A DNA stretch of 11,676 nucleotides. Origin: Bacillota bacterium. GTDB taxonomy: Bacteria > Bacillota > Clostridia > Saccharofermentanales > Fastidiosipilaceae. Position numbers and translations under genes: made by a program. The stretch is taken from contig JAEWGS010000118.1 in the NCBI GenBank assembly GCA_023388205.1, forward strand, positions 1 through 11,676, written 5' to 3'. Of the stretch, positions 1 to 5,581 are shown in pieces. The notes beneath the pieces were generated by a model. The model did not search any database. It was given only the letters and a program-made list of their open reading frames with translations, and was not told where the DNA came from. Positions within the stretch are counted from its first letter, which is position 1; every line of letters starts with the position of its first letter.

Positions 1-2
1 GG

Positions 3-293
3 AAACAAATCGTCGTGTCTGAGCGCTTTGACCGTTATCGTGAGCAGAGTCGTCAGAACATTTGCAGCGAAAAAGGAATCCAACTGCGGGTCAATCGCTC
101 CATACAGGCAGAAGGCGCGTTTGCGCTCCTAAAATGGGACTATGGGTTCAGACGTTTTCTCACGCGTGGAGAAATCAATGTGAGAACAGAGTGCCTCTTG
201 CTGGCCCTCGGATACAACCTCAATAAACTGCATCACCGAATACAAAGTCGACGATTAGGGCAAGCGCTTTTCCCGGTCAAAAAAAGCGCTTAA
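3..293 (+). CDS. Transposase, C-terminal fragment (IS1182-like, DDE type), 5' truncated by the window edge
   Basis: The reading frame is open from base 3 to a TAA stop at 291-293, with no good ribosome binding site before the GTG at 15, so this is the end of a longer gene and not a 92-aa protein. The fragment carries the segment RVNRSIQAEGAFALLK followed by DYGFRRFLTRG, which is typical of the end of the catalytic domain in IS1182-type transposases. The Glu in QAEG followed six residues later by Lys fits the E-(6)-K part of the DDE signature of IS4/IS5/IS1182-type enzymes. A helical tail (LLLALGYNLNKLHH) follows. The protein would cut and rejoin DNA at the element's ends. It cannot be judged from here whether the full copy is intact. 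IS1182 is preferred over other IS4-like families by remembered similarity only. Confidence 0.8.
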   Translation, partial: KQIVVSERFDRYREQSRQNICSEKGIQLRVNRSIQAEGAFALLKWDYGFRRFLTRGEINVRTECLLLALGYNLNKLHHRIQSRRLGQALFPVKKSA

Positions 294-300
294 ATGGCAA

Positions 301-333
301 AAAGTAAGCCAGAATTTGATTCCGGCTTACTTT
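301..333 (+). terminator. Hairpin just after the transposase gene
   Basis: AAAGTAAGCC (301-310) pairs perfectly with GGCTTACTTT (324-333). After an A/C mismatch the stem continues with GAAT/ATTC around a 3-base loop. It starts 7 bases after the transposase stop and ends in TTT, with a further run of T at 343-347. It is likely the transposase terminator or a structured end of the IS. The arms are rich in A and T at their outer ends, so it could work on either strand. Confidence 0.55.
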
Positions 334-358
334 CGCATGCCCATTTTTAATTTTAGGG

Positions 359-402
359 GTGTTTCTCATGCTCACAGAACATGAGCCTGTATGCTTAAAA
401 CA
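359..402. repeat. Imperfect double inverted repeat between IS end and terminator
   Basis: GTGTTT (360-365) and AAACAC (397-402) are reverse complements. Inside them CTCATG (366-371) and CATGAG (380-385) are also reverse complements, the inner left arm directly abutting the outer left arm. It lies between the transposase hairpin and the next terminator. It may be part of the IS right end or a small hairpin of unknown use. No gene is seen in 294-513. Confidence 0.35.
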
Positions 403-439
403 CTTGGGGCGGCTTTATGGGGGGCTTTTTTGCATTTAA

Positions 440-490
440 AAGGAGGTGCCTCTTTCACTTTCGTGGTTTTGAGACACCTCCTTATTTTTT
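440..490. terminator. Strong, probably bidirectional intrinsic terminator
   Basis: AAGGAGGTG (440-448) pairs with CACCTCCTT (475-483). After a one-base mismatch the stem continues with CTC/GAG. On the plus strand it is followed by ATTTTTT (484-490). On the minus strand it is followed by TTTT and then AAATGC. It lies 30 bases past the stop codon of the minus-strand oxoamine synthase gene and is its most likely terminator. It would also stop transcription coming out of the IS. The left arm includes an AGGAGG sequence, but no gene follows it. Confidence 0.7.
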
Positions 491-513
491 CGCTTTTGAT
501 TAAAGCCTAGCAC

Positions 514-1740
514 TTAAAGATTGATGTCAAGCGCAGATAAATCCATGTGCGCCAGCTCTTCGAAACAGCGCGTAATAATCTGGCATGCAGCCTCAATTTG
601 CTCATCGGTGTGCGTCGCCATCAGAGACAGTCTCAGCAAGCAGTGATCTTGCGCCACAACCGGCGGAAAAACCGGATTGACATAGACTTCATTTTCAAAA
701 AGGTAATTCGCCGTATAGCTTGTTCGTCCCACGGTCCCCGTCAAGAGCGGAATGATCGGCACAATATCATTGCCCGATTCATGCACCGTGACATAGGGGC
801 TCTGTTGTAATAGAGCCTTCGTCTTTTTGACATTCTCATGAATCTTCGTCACGCGCCAGGGCTCTTCTTGCAAAATGCGAAGCGATTCCGCCGCAGCGCC
901 CACTTGAGCCGGGGTCACACTCGCGGAGAAAATGAAAGGACGAGCGTTATGCCTCAAGTAGTCGATCACCAATTGATCACCGACCACCGCGCCACCCAAA
1001 GAAGCCAGGGTTTTACTAAATGTATTCATGATGAGATCGACCTCATCTTCGAGTCCAAAGTGAGACGCCGTACCACGTCCGCCCTCACCCAAAATACCCA
1101 GAGCATGCGCATCGTCCACCATGACTCTCGCGCCATATTTTTTCGCCAAAGCGACAATCTCAGGCAGACGACAGATCTCTCCTTCCATGCTAAATACGCC
1201 GTCTGTCACGATCAAAAGACCAACGTCACCTTGTTCTTTGGCATAAATTAAACGGCGCTCCAAATCTTGCATATCCGAGTGGCGATACTTAATCGTCTTC
1301 GCAAAACTCAGGCGGCAGGCATCGTAAATGCTCGCGTGATTTTGCGCATCACAAAGAATGATGTCATCCCTTCCTGCAATCGCCGATATCACCGCCAAAT
1401 TCGTCTGAAACCCTGTCGACACGATCATCGCAGCGTCTTTTCTCAAAAACTTAGCGAGCTCAGCCTCTAATTCCTCATGAATATCCAAATTGCCATTCAA
1501 AAAACGTGAGCCCGAGCAGCCACTTCCGTATTTTTCTACCGCACGAATCGCCGCTTCTTTGACTCGCTCATCCGCAGTCAAGCCCAAGTAATTATTAGAG
1601 CCCAGCATGTACGTATGGTGCCCGCCCATGACGACTTCTGTATCTTGTCCGCTGGTCAGCTTGTGAAAATAAGGATAAATGCCCAATTCCATCGCTTTTT
1701 GGACACGCTCAAAATCTGAACACTTTTGAAAAAGATCCAT
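514..1740 (-). CDS. PLP-dependent alpha-oxoamine synthase, serine palmitoyltransferase-like
   Basis: This 408-aa protein is a complete fold-type I PLP enzyme of the alpha-oxoamine synthase family, which joins an amino acid to an acyl-CoA with loss of CO2 (serine palmitoyltransferase SPT, Kbl, BioF). Visible features are the early YMLGSNNYLGL motif (44-54), the cofactor-stacking His in NHAS (H135), the Asp/His pair in VDDAHALG (D209, H212), the Schiff-base Lys in FSKTLASLGG (K243), and the carboxylate-binding Arg in LLRLSLMATHT (R370). The blocks GSGCSGSRFLNGNLDIHEELE, SFAKTIKYRH, FSMEGEI and GTASHFGL look most like Bacteroidetes-type SPTs, so 3-ketosphinganine synthesis is possible. Glycine C-acetyltransferase or 8-amino-7-oxononanoate synthase cannot be excluded, and no biotin or threonine-degradation genes lie nearby. 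The start has a GGAGGG ribosome binding site. A perfect -10 box lies upstream, so it may be transcribed separately from the acetyltransferase gene 78 bp before it. Confidence 0.85.
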   Translation of the reverse strand: MDLFQKCSDFERVQKAMELGIYPYFHKLTSGQDTEVVMGGHHTYMLGSNNYLGLTADERVKEAAIRAVEKYGSGCSGSRFLNGNLDIHEELEAELAKFLRKDAAMIVSTGFQTNLAVISAIAGRDDIILCDAQNHASIYDACRLSFAKTIKYRHSDMQDLERRLIYAKEQGDVGLLIVTDGVFSMEGEICRLPEIVALAKKYGARVMVDDAHALGILGEGGRGTASHFGLEDEVDLIMNTFSKTLASLGGAVVGDQLVIDYLRHNARPFIFSASVTPAQVGAAAESLRILQEEPWRVTKIHENVKKTKALLQQSPYVTVHESGNDIVPIIPLLTGTVGRTSYTANYLFENEVYVNPVFPPVVAQDHCLLRLSLMATHTDEQIEAACQIITRCFEELAHMDLSALDINL

Positions 1741-1762
1741 CTTTCCCTCCTCTATCCTCTCT

Positions 1763-1768
1763 ATTATA
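1763..1768 (-). promoter_or_regulatory. Candidate -10 box for the oxoamine synthase gene
   Basis: The minus strand reads TATAAT here, a perfect match to the sigma-A -10 consensus, 22 bases before the start codon. No good -35 hexamer is seen 16-19 bp upstream (the region reads about AATCAT), so the promoter may be weak or need an activator. The short distance to the start would give a leader of about 16 nt that holds the GGAGGG ribosome binding site. Confidence 0.45.
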
Positions 1769-1818
1769 CGGTCTGCGCCGCCGCAATGATTAAGACTTTC
1801 CTAAATGATTCAAGCTTT

Positions 1819-2526
1819 TCAAAAGATATCTTGACTTGAGTCTGATTCATCTTGCTCGCTCTGACTTCTTTGTTCACGCACATCTTGTATCACGCGCAGC
1901 AAATCCGCTTCTGTCTTGCGTCCTTTTGTAGCAAAAATGCGATCTTGTTCTGTAATCTCACGCTGGACGCGACAAGGTTGTCCCCAGGCGACAACCGAAC
2001 TCGGCAGATCCTTCGTCACAATTGAGCCCGCGCCAATGATCACATCATCGCCGATCGTTACACCAGGCAAAATGATCACACCGCCTCCAATCCAGCAATT
2101 GCGCCCAATTTTAACCGGTGCATTATGCTGATAGCCTAAGTTCCAGCGCAGTTCAGGCGCGATGGGGTGAGCGGCCGTCACGATCATGCAATTCGGTCCA
2201 ATCATCGTGTAATCCCCCACATAGATATGGGTGTCATCAACGAGCATCAAATTGTAATTCGCATACACACCGCGCCCAAAATGCACATGCCGACCACCGA
2301 AATTTGAACGAAAGGGAATCTCTACATAGCAATCCTCTCCTATTTCGGCAAACATCTCTTTCAGTTTTCGTCTCCGCCCTTCAAGATCCGACGGTTTCAA
2401 GTTGTTATAAGCCTGCACATCGTCCAAATAACGCAATTGCATCTCAAGAAGATCTGGATCCATTGGCCGATACAAACTTCCATCGTGAAGGTATTCGGGC
2501 TCTTTTGTCTCGTTTTCTTTTGTCAT
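1819..2526 (-). CDS. Hexapeptide-repeat O-acetyltransferase (LacA/Maa/NodL type)
   Basis: The 235-aa protein has the N-terminal Mac-type helical region (about 15-60), then a left-handed beta-helix of hexapeptide repeats (about 65-180). The catalytic His lies in TAAHP (H120). The blocks KIGRNCWIGGGVIILPGVTIGDDVIIGAGSIVTKDLP and GQPCRVQREI are hallmarks of maltose and galactoside O-acetyltransferases, which move acetyl from acetyl-CoA to a sugar hydroxyl and act as cytosolic trimers. The true acceptor is not predictable. Family members usually have about 185-205 residues. Here a charged tail of about 40 residues (195-235, rich in R, Q, S, D) is extra. The ATG follows a weak AAAGAAAG ribosome binding site. 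It lies upstream of, and on the same strand as, the oxoamine synthase gene, and may be co-transcribed with it. No clear promoter was found for it. Confidence 0.85.
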   Translation of the reverse strand: MTKENETKEPEYLHDGSLYRPMDPDLLEMQLRYLDDVQAYNNLKPSDLEGRRRKLKEMFAEIGEDCYVEIPFRSNFGGRHVHFGRGVYANYNLMLVDDTHIYVGDYTMIGPNCMIVTAAHPIAPELRWNLGYQHNAPVKIGRNCWIGGGVIILPGVTIGDDVIIGAGSIVTKDLPSSVVAWGQPCRVQREITEQDRIFATKGRKTEADLLRVIQDVREQRSQSEQDESDSSQDIF

Positions 2527-2870
2527 CTTTCTTTTTTAATGGTGGATTTCGAAATGCAGCATCAAACTTGCGCCTGCCTCGCTGCGCCGGCCTTACTAGC
2601 TCGTTTCCTCGCCTGCTTCGGCGTCACTGATCACGCTTCATCTCAAACGCCTCGTCCGTACGTCCATCTTAACTTCAGCTATTTCGCCCCCGTTAGACGC
2701 CCATCTTCTTAGGCCTCCACACATCCCCCTCAATTCACCTTTGTATTTCATTTTATCCTTTATCCCCTTTGCGATTTTTCTTCTCTGAGCTGACGTCCAA
2801 GATTCTGTCGTTCGCCTCAAAGCCTTCGCGCACCCTGGGAGCGCCTTTAGAGAAATTCACCGAAGAAAAG
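2527..2870. other. Intergenic stretch with no recognisable gene
   Basis: This is the left two-thirds of the divergent gap between the acetyltransferase gene (minus) and pflB (plus). It is pyrimidine-rich on the plus strand. Open frames here are short, lack ribosome binding sites and have low-complexity, arginine-rich translations, so none is called. A weak dyad with GCGT/ACGC ends (2621-2636) is the only structure noted. It could hold the acetyltransferase promoter, but no convincing -35/-10 pair is seen. Confidence 0.5.
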
Positions 2871-2872
2871 CC

Positions 2873-2887
2873 TTTGAGTGTCTCAAA
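2873..2887. promoter_or_regulatory. Perfect palindrome upstream of pflB (possible operator)
   Basis: TTTGAG (2873-2878) and CTCAAA (2882-2887) flank a 3-base centre. Read as a regulator site it is TTGA-N5-TCAA, one base shorter than the TTGA-N6-TCAA spacing of an FNR site. It is centred about 29.5 bp upstream of dyad I and about -122 from the proposed pflB start point. Its function is unknown. Confidence 0.3.
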
Positions 2888-2902
2888 ATTTGAAAGTCCA
2901 TG

Positions 2903-2916
2903 TTGACGGGCGTCAC
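2903..2916. promoter_or_regulatory. Crp/Fnr-type dyad I upstream of pflB (about -92.5)
   Basis: The site reads TTGACGGGCGTCAC, that is TTGA-N6-TCAC. The right half matches the CRP half-site and the left half matches an FNR half-site. Its centre (2909.5) is 51 bp from the centre of dyad II, close to five helical turns, and about -92.5 from the inferred start point, a usual class I activator position. This is inferred from sequence only. Confidence 0.45.
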
Positions 2917-2953
2917 TTTTCTACTAAAAACTGCGGAGGCGCACAAAAATAAG

Positions 2954-2967
2954 GTGATAAGCGTCAC
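2954..2967. promoter_or_regulatory. Crp/Fnr-type dyad II of the pflB promoter (-41.5)
   Basis: The site reads GTGATAAGCGTCAC, a perfect GTGA-N6-TCAC. Its centre at 2960.5 lies 41.5 bp before the start point predicted from the -10 box at 2990-2995, as in class II CRP- and FNR-activated promoters. The redox repressor Rex also binds GTGA-N6-TCAC sites, but its usual A and T at the inner spacer edges are T and G here. The adjacent Crp/Fnr gene makes an activator the better guess. Confidence 0.6.
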
Positions 2968-2989
2968 TGAGAAAAAAGTTTCAGCCCTC

Positions 2990-2995
2990 TTAAAT
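2990..2995 (+). promoter_or_regulatory. Candidate -10 box of the pflB promoter
   Basis: TTAAAT matches four of six bases of TATAAT. The sequence 17 bp upstream (CTGAGA) is not a good -35, as expected of an activator-dependent promoter. The predicted start is near 3002, giving a leader of about 30 nt with the ribosome binding site AAGGAGGAG at 3017-3025. Confidence 0.5.
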
Positions 2996-3031
2996 GAACC
3001 CATCTGAGAATGAGTCAAGGAGGAGCATCAA

Positions 3032-5281
3032 ATGAACGCTTGGGATGGATTTAATTCTGGCGCATGGCAAACAGAAGTGAACGTGCGCGACTTTATACAA
3101 AAAAATTATCAACCTTATGATGGGGACGAGAGCTTCCTTGCTGGTCCCAGCAAGAAGACCCAGATTCTTTGGGCCAAGGCCGAAGCTGAAATCACCAAAG
3201 ATGTCATGAGCTCGAAGAAAAAGGTCGACTTAGAACATTTTTCGGGGATCAACACCTTGCCGGTCGGCTACATGGATCAAGAAAACGAAGTGATCGTCGG
3301 TTTGCAAAGCGACGAACCGCTCAAGCGCATCGTCAATCCCTACGGCGGCTACCGCATGGTTCAGGCCTCCTTGCAAGCTTCGGGCCTCGAAATGGATCCG
3401 ACGCTCGAAAAGCACTTCTTGGCCTTCCGCAAAACGCATAATGACGGGGTCTTTGATGCCTACACTGAACCCATGCGCAAAGCGCGCCACGTGGGCTTGC
3501 TCACTGGTTTGCCCGACGCTTACGGTCGCGGCCGCATCATCGGAGATTATCGCCGCGTTCCCCTTTACGGCATTGATTTCCTTAAGAAAATGAAAGTCGC
3601 CGAGCGCAACTTACTCGAAAACGAAGAGGCCAGCGAAGACATCATTCGCGCCCGCGAAGAAATTTCAGAGCAGTACAAAGCGCTCGAAGAAATTGCCCGT
3701 CTCGGTGAAGCCTACGGTTGCGATCTGCGCACGCCCGCCAAAACAGCCCATGAAGCGGTGCAAAATCTCTACATTGCTTATCTCGCCGCCGTCAAAGAAA
3801 ACAACGGCGCTGCGATGAGCTTTGGCCGCAACACGACCTTCCTAGACTGCTACATTGAGCGCGACATCCAGCGCGGCATTCTGACTGAAGAGCAAGCGCA
3901 AGAGCTCATCGATCAGCTCGTCATCAAACTGCGTCTGGTGCGTCACCTGCGCACCCCGGAGTACGATGAACTCTTCGGCGGAGATCCCACGTGGATCACG
4001 GAGTCCATCGGTGGCGTCGGTGAAGACGGCCGCAGCCTCGTATCCAAGACTTCTTTCCGCTTCCTCCACACTTTGGAGAACCTCTCACCTGCACCCGAGC
4101 CCAACATGACCGTGCTCTGGAGCCAAGATTTGCCAGAAGCTTTCAAAAATTACTGCACGGGGCTTTCGATCGAAACTGACTCGCTGCAATATGAAAACGA
4201 CGACCTCATGCGCCCGATCTACGGCGACGACTACGGCATTGCCTGCTGTGTCTCCGCCATGCGTATCGGTAAGGACATGCAATTCTTTGGTGCTCGCGTC
4301 AACCTCGCCAAGAGCCTCCTCTTTGCTCTAAACGAAGGCTACGATGAAATGAAACATGACAAAAAGACCGGCGCCAAGATCCAACTGGTTGAAGATATCC
4401 CTGCGCTCAAAGAGGGTGTCTTGAACTACGATGAAGTCATGGACAATTACAAAAAAGTCATGCGCCGTGTTGCCAAACTCTACGTCAACACCATGAACAG
4501 CATCCATTACATGCATGACAAGTACGCCTACGAACGGGGTCAGATGGCCTTGCACGACGCGACGGTCCATCGCTACATGGCCTTTGGCATTGCAGGTTTG
4601 TCCATCGCGGCGGACTCGCTTTCGGCCATTAAGTACGCCAAAGTCACGCCCGTGAGAAACGAAGAAGGCTTGACTGTCGACTTTGACATCGAAGGAGACT
4701 TCCCCAAGTTTGGCAACGATGACGACCGCGTCGACCAAATCGCCGTCGATCTCGTCAACTTCTTCAGCGAAGAACTCAAGAAACATCCGACCTACCGCGG
4801 CGCAGAACATACGCTCTCACTTTTGACCATCACGTCTAACGTGGTCTACGGCAAAAAGACCGGCGCCACGCCCGACGGACGCAAAGCGGGTGAGCCTTTT
4901 GCCCCCGGCGCCAACCCCATGCACGGCCGCGATCACAGCGGCGCTCTGGCCTCTTTGAACTCTGTCGCCAAATTGCCCTACAAAGCCGTGTGCCAAGATG
5001 GTATTTCAAATACCTTCTCCATCGTTCCCTCAAGCTTAGGCAGCAACCGCGAGGAGCAAGAACAAAACCTCACGGGCATTTTGGATGGTTACTTCGCACA
5101 AAACGCCTTCCACCTCAACGTCAATGTCTTGCAAAGAGCCCTGCTTGAAGACGCCTTGGAGCACCCCGAAAAGTACCCCAACTTGACCATTCGCGTGTCG
5201 GGCTACGCGGTTCACTTCAACAGCCTCTCTGAAGCACAAAAACGAGAAGTGATTTCCAGAACCTTCCACAGCCGCATCTAA
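3032..5281 (+). CDS. pflB: Formate C-acetyltransferase (pyruvate formate-lyase)
   Basis: The enzyme converts pyruvate and CoA to acetyl-CoA and formate in the cytosol under anaerobic conditions, using a glycyl radical. All key parts are visible in its 749 residues (E. coli PflB has 760). The active-site Cys pair lies in GIACCVSAM (C405, C406). The C-terminal glycyl radical motif is RVSGYAVHFNSL, with G724 as the predicted radical site, followed by the usual helix ending in TFHSRI. The N-terminal PFL domain begins with AWDGFNSGAWQTEVNVRDFI. The ATG lies 6 bases after a near-perfect AAGGAGGAG ribosome binding site. pflA, its activase, is the next gene but has its own promoter. Upstream dyads suggest control by a Crp/Fnr-type regulator, probably the one encoded at 6656. 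The other glycyl radical enzymes (glycerol dehydratase, choline lyase and others) are less likely because the Cys-Cys pair is specific to PFL. Confidence 0.97.
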   Translation: MNAWDGFNSGAWQTEVNVRDFIQKNYQPYDGDESFLAGPSKKTQILWAKAEAEITKDVMSSKKKVDLEHFSGINTLPVGYMDQENEVIVGLQSDEPLKRIVNPYGGYRMVQASLQASGLEMDPTLEKHFLAFRKTHNDGVFDAYTEPMRKARHVGLLTGLPDAYGRGRIIGDYRRVPLYGIDFLKKMKVAERNLLENEEASEDIIRAREEISEQYKALEEIARLGEAYGCDLRTPAKTAHEAVQNLYIAYLAAVKENNGAAMSFGRNTTFLDCYIERDIQRGILTEEQAQELIDQLVIKLRLVRHLRTPEYDELFGGDPTWITESIGGVGEDGRSLVSKTSFRFLHTLENLSPAPEPNMTVLWSQDLPEAFKNYCTGLSIETDSLQYENDDLMRPIYGDDYGIACCVSAMRIGKDMQFFGARVNLAKSLLFALNEGYDEMKHDKKTGAKIQLVEDIPALKEGVLNYDEVMDNYKKVMRRVAKLYVNTMNSIHYMHDKYAYERGQMALHDATVHRYMAFGIAGLSIAADSLSAIKYAKVTPVRNEEGLTVDFDIEGDFPKFGNDDDRVDQIAVDLVNFFSEELKKHPTYRGAEHTLSLLTITSNVVYGKKTGATPDGRKAGEPFAPGANPMHGRDHSGALASLNSVAKLPYKAVCQDGISNTFSIVPSSLGSNREEQEQNLTGILDGYFAQNAFHLNVNVLQRALLEDALEHPEKYPNLTIRVSGYAVHFNSLSEAQKREVISRTFHSRI

Positions 5282-5308
5282 GTGCGCCGCCTTAAATCCG
5301 AATCAAAC

Positions 5309-5359
5309 GCGCTGATCAAGGCTCCGCTTCGCGGAGCCTTTTGCTTCAAAGATCAGCGC
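5309..5359 (+). terminator. pflB terminator nested in a larger inverted repeat
   Basis: The inner hairpin is perfect: AAGGCTCCGC (5318-5327), loop TTC, GCGGAGCCTT (5331-5340), followed by TT and then GCTT. It is a good intrinsic terminator 36 bases after the pflB stop. Directly outside it, GCGCTGATC (5309-5317) pairs with GATCAGCGC (5351-5359), giving a 9-bp outer stem with a 10-base bulge on the 3' side. The inner stem separates the pflB transcript from pflA. Confidence 0.8.
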
Positions 5360-5413
5360 AGGACACGTCCCGCTCCAATCCAGAAGACGCGCTTTTAGAT
5401 CCCATCCCTCTAA
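5360..5413. other. Rest of the pflB-pflA gap
   Basis: Between the nested hairpin and the pflA control region nothing is recognised. The whole gap between the pflB stop (5281) and the pflA start (5582) is 300 bases. It is filled by the terminator, the dyad and -10 box, and a leader of about 120 nt in which no riboswitch was recognised. Confidence 0.5.
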
Positions 5414-5427
5414 GTGTCATTCATCAC
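5414..5427. promoter_or_regulatory. Crp/Fnr-type dyad of the pflA promoter (-41.5)
   Basis: The site reads GTGTCATTCATCAC, GTGT-N6-TCAC, one mismatch from GTGA-N6-TCAC. It also forms AGTG-N8-CACT (5413-5428). Its centre (5420.5) is 29.5 bp from the first base of the -10 box, exactly as at pflB, and both sites continue as TCACTG. The shared spacing is the main support for the call. Confidence 0.5.
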
Positions 5428-5449
5428 TGCAAAAGAGCATTTCTTTTTC

Positions 5450-5455
5450 TAAAAT
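5450..5455 (+). promoter_or_regulatory. Candidate -10 box of the pflA promoter
   Basis: TAAAAT matches five of six bases of TATAAT. The sequence 17 bp upstream (CTGCAA) is a poor -35. The predicted transcription start is about 5462, so the in-frame ATG at that position cannot be a normal start codon. Confidence 0.5.
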
Positions 5456-5570
5456 CGCAGCATGATGCGTGGGGACGCAAAAAGTGCTCCACTGAGCGCT
5501 ATTGCCTTCTCTAAACGCTGTGACCACAATCTTTCGTCCGCCCATCACAAAGGGCTGACTTCTTCAAAGA

Positions 5571-5576
5571 AAGGAG
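5571..5576 (+). promoter_or_regulatory. Ribosome binding site that fixes the pflA start
   Basis: AAGGAG lies 5 bases before the ATG at 5582. The upstream in-frame ATG at 5462 has no such site and coincides with the predicted transcription start. Confidence 0.75.
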
Positions 5577-5581
5577 CTTTT

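Larger units (their letters stand above)
1..333 (+). mobile_element. 3' end of an IS1182-like insertion sequence
   Basis: The window opens inside a transposase gene, followed by a hairpin 7 bases after its stop codon. Only the right-hand part of the element is present. The exact right end and its terminal inverted repeat cannot be fixed without the left end, and the element could extend through the further hairpins up to about position 483. The family call rests on the protein fragment. The end at 333 is a minimum. Confidence 0.6.

Noticed and set aside
2621..2636. GCGT...ACGC dyad as another regulator site
   Set aside because: Only the outer four bases pair; the inner bases do not form a two-fold site or GTGA-N6-TCAC.
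2638..2820. 60-codon minus-strand open frame in the acetyltransferase-pflB gap
   Set aside because: It starts with TTG, has no ribosome binding site, and its translation is Arg/Lys-rich low complexity without a recognisable domain; most likely chance.
2954..2967. Rex operator instead of a Crp/Fnr site
   Set aside because: Rex sites share GTGA-N6-TCAC but normally have A and T at the inner spacer edges, here T and G. The -41.5 position fits an activator better. Rex is not fully excluded.
4328..4810. 160-codon minus-strand open frame within pflB
   Set aside because: It lies wholly inside pflB, which has all catalytic motifs in the plus frame; the opposite frame is a by-product of the GC-biased third positions.
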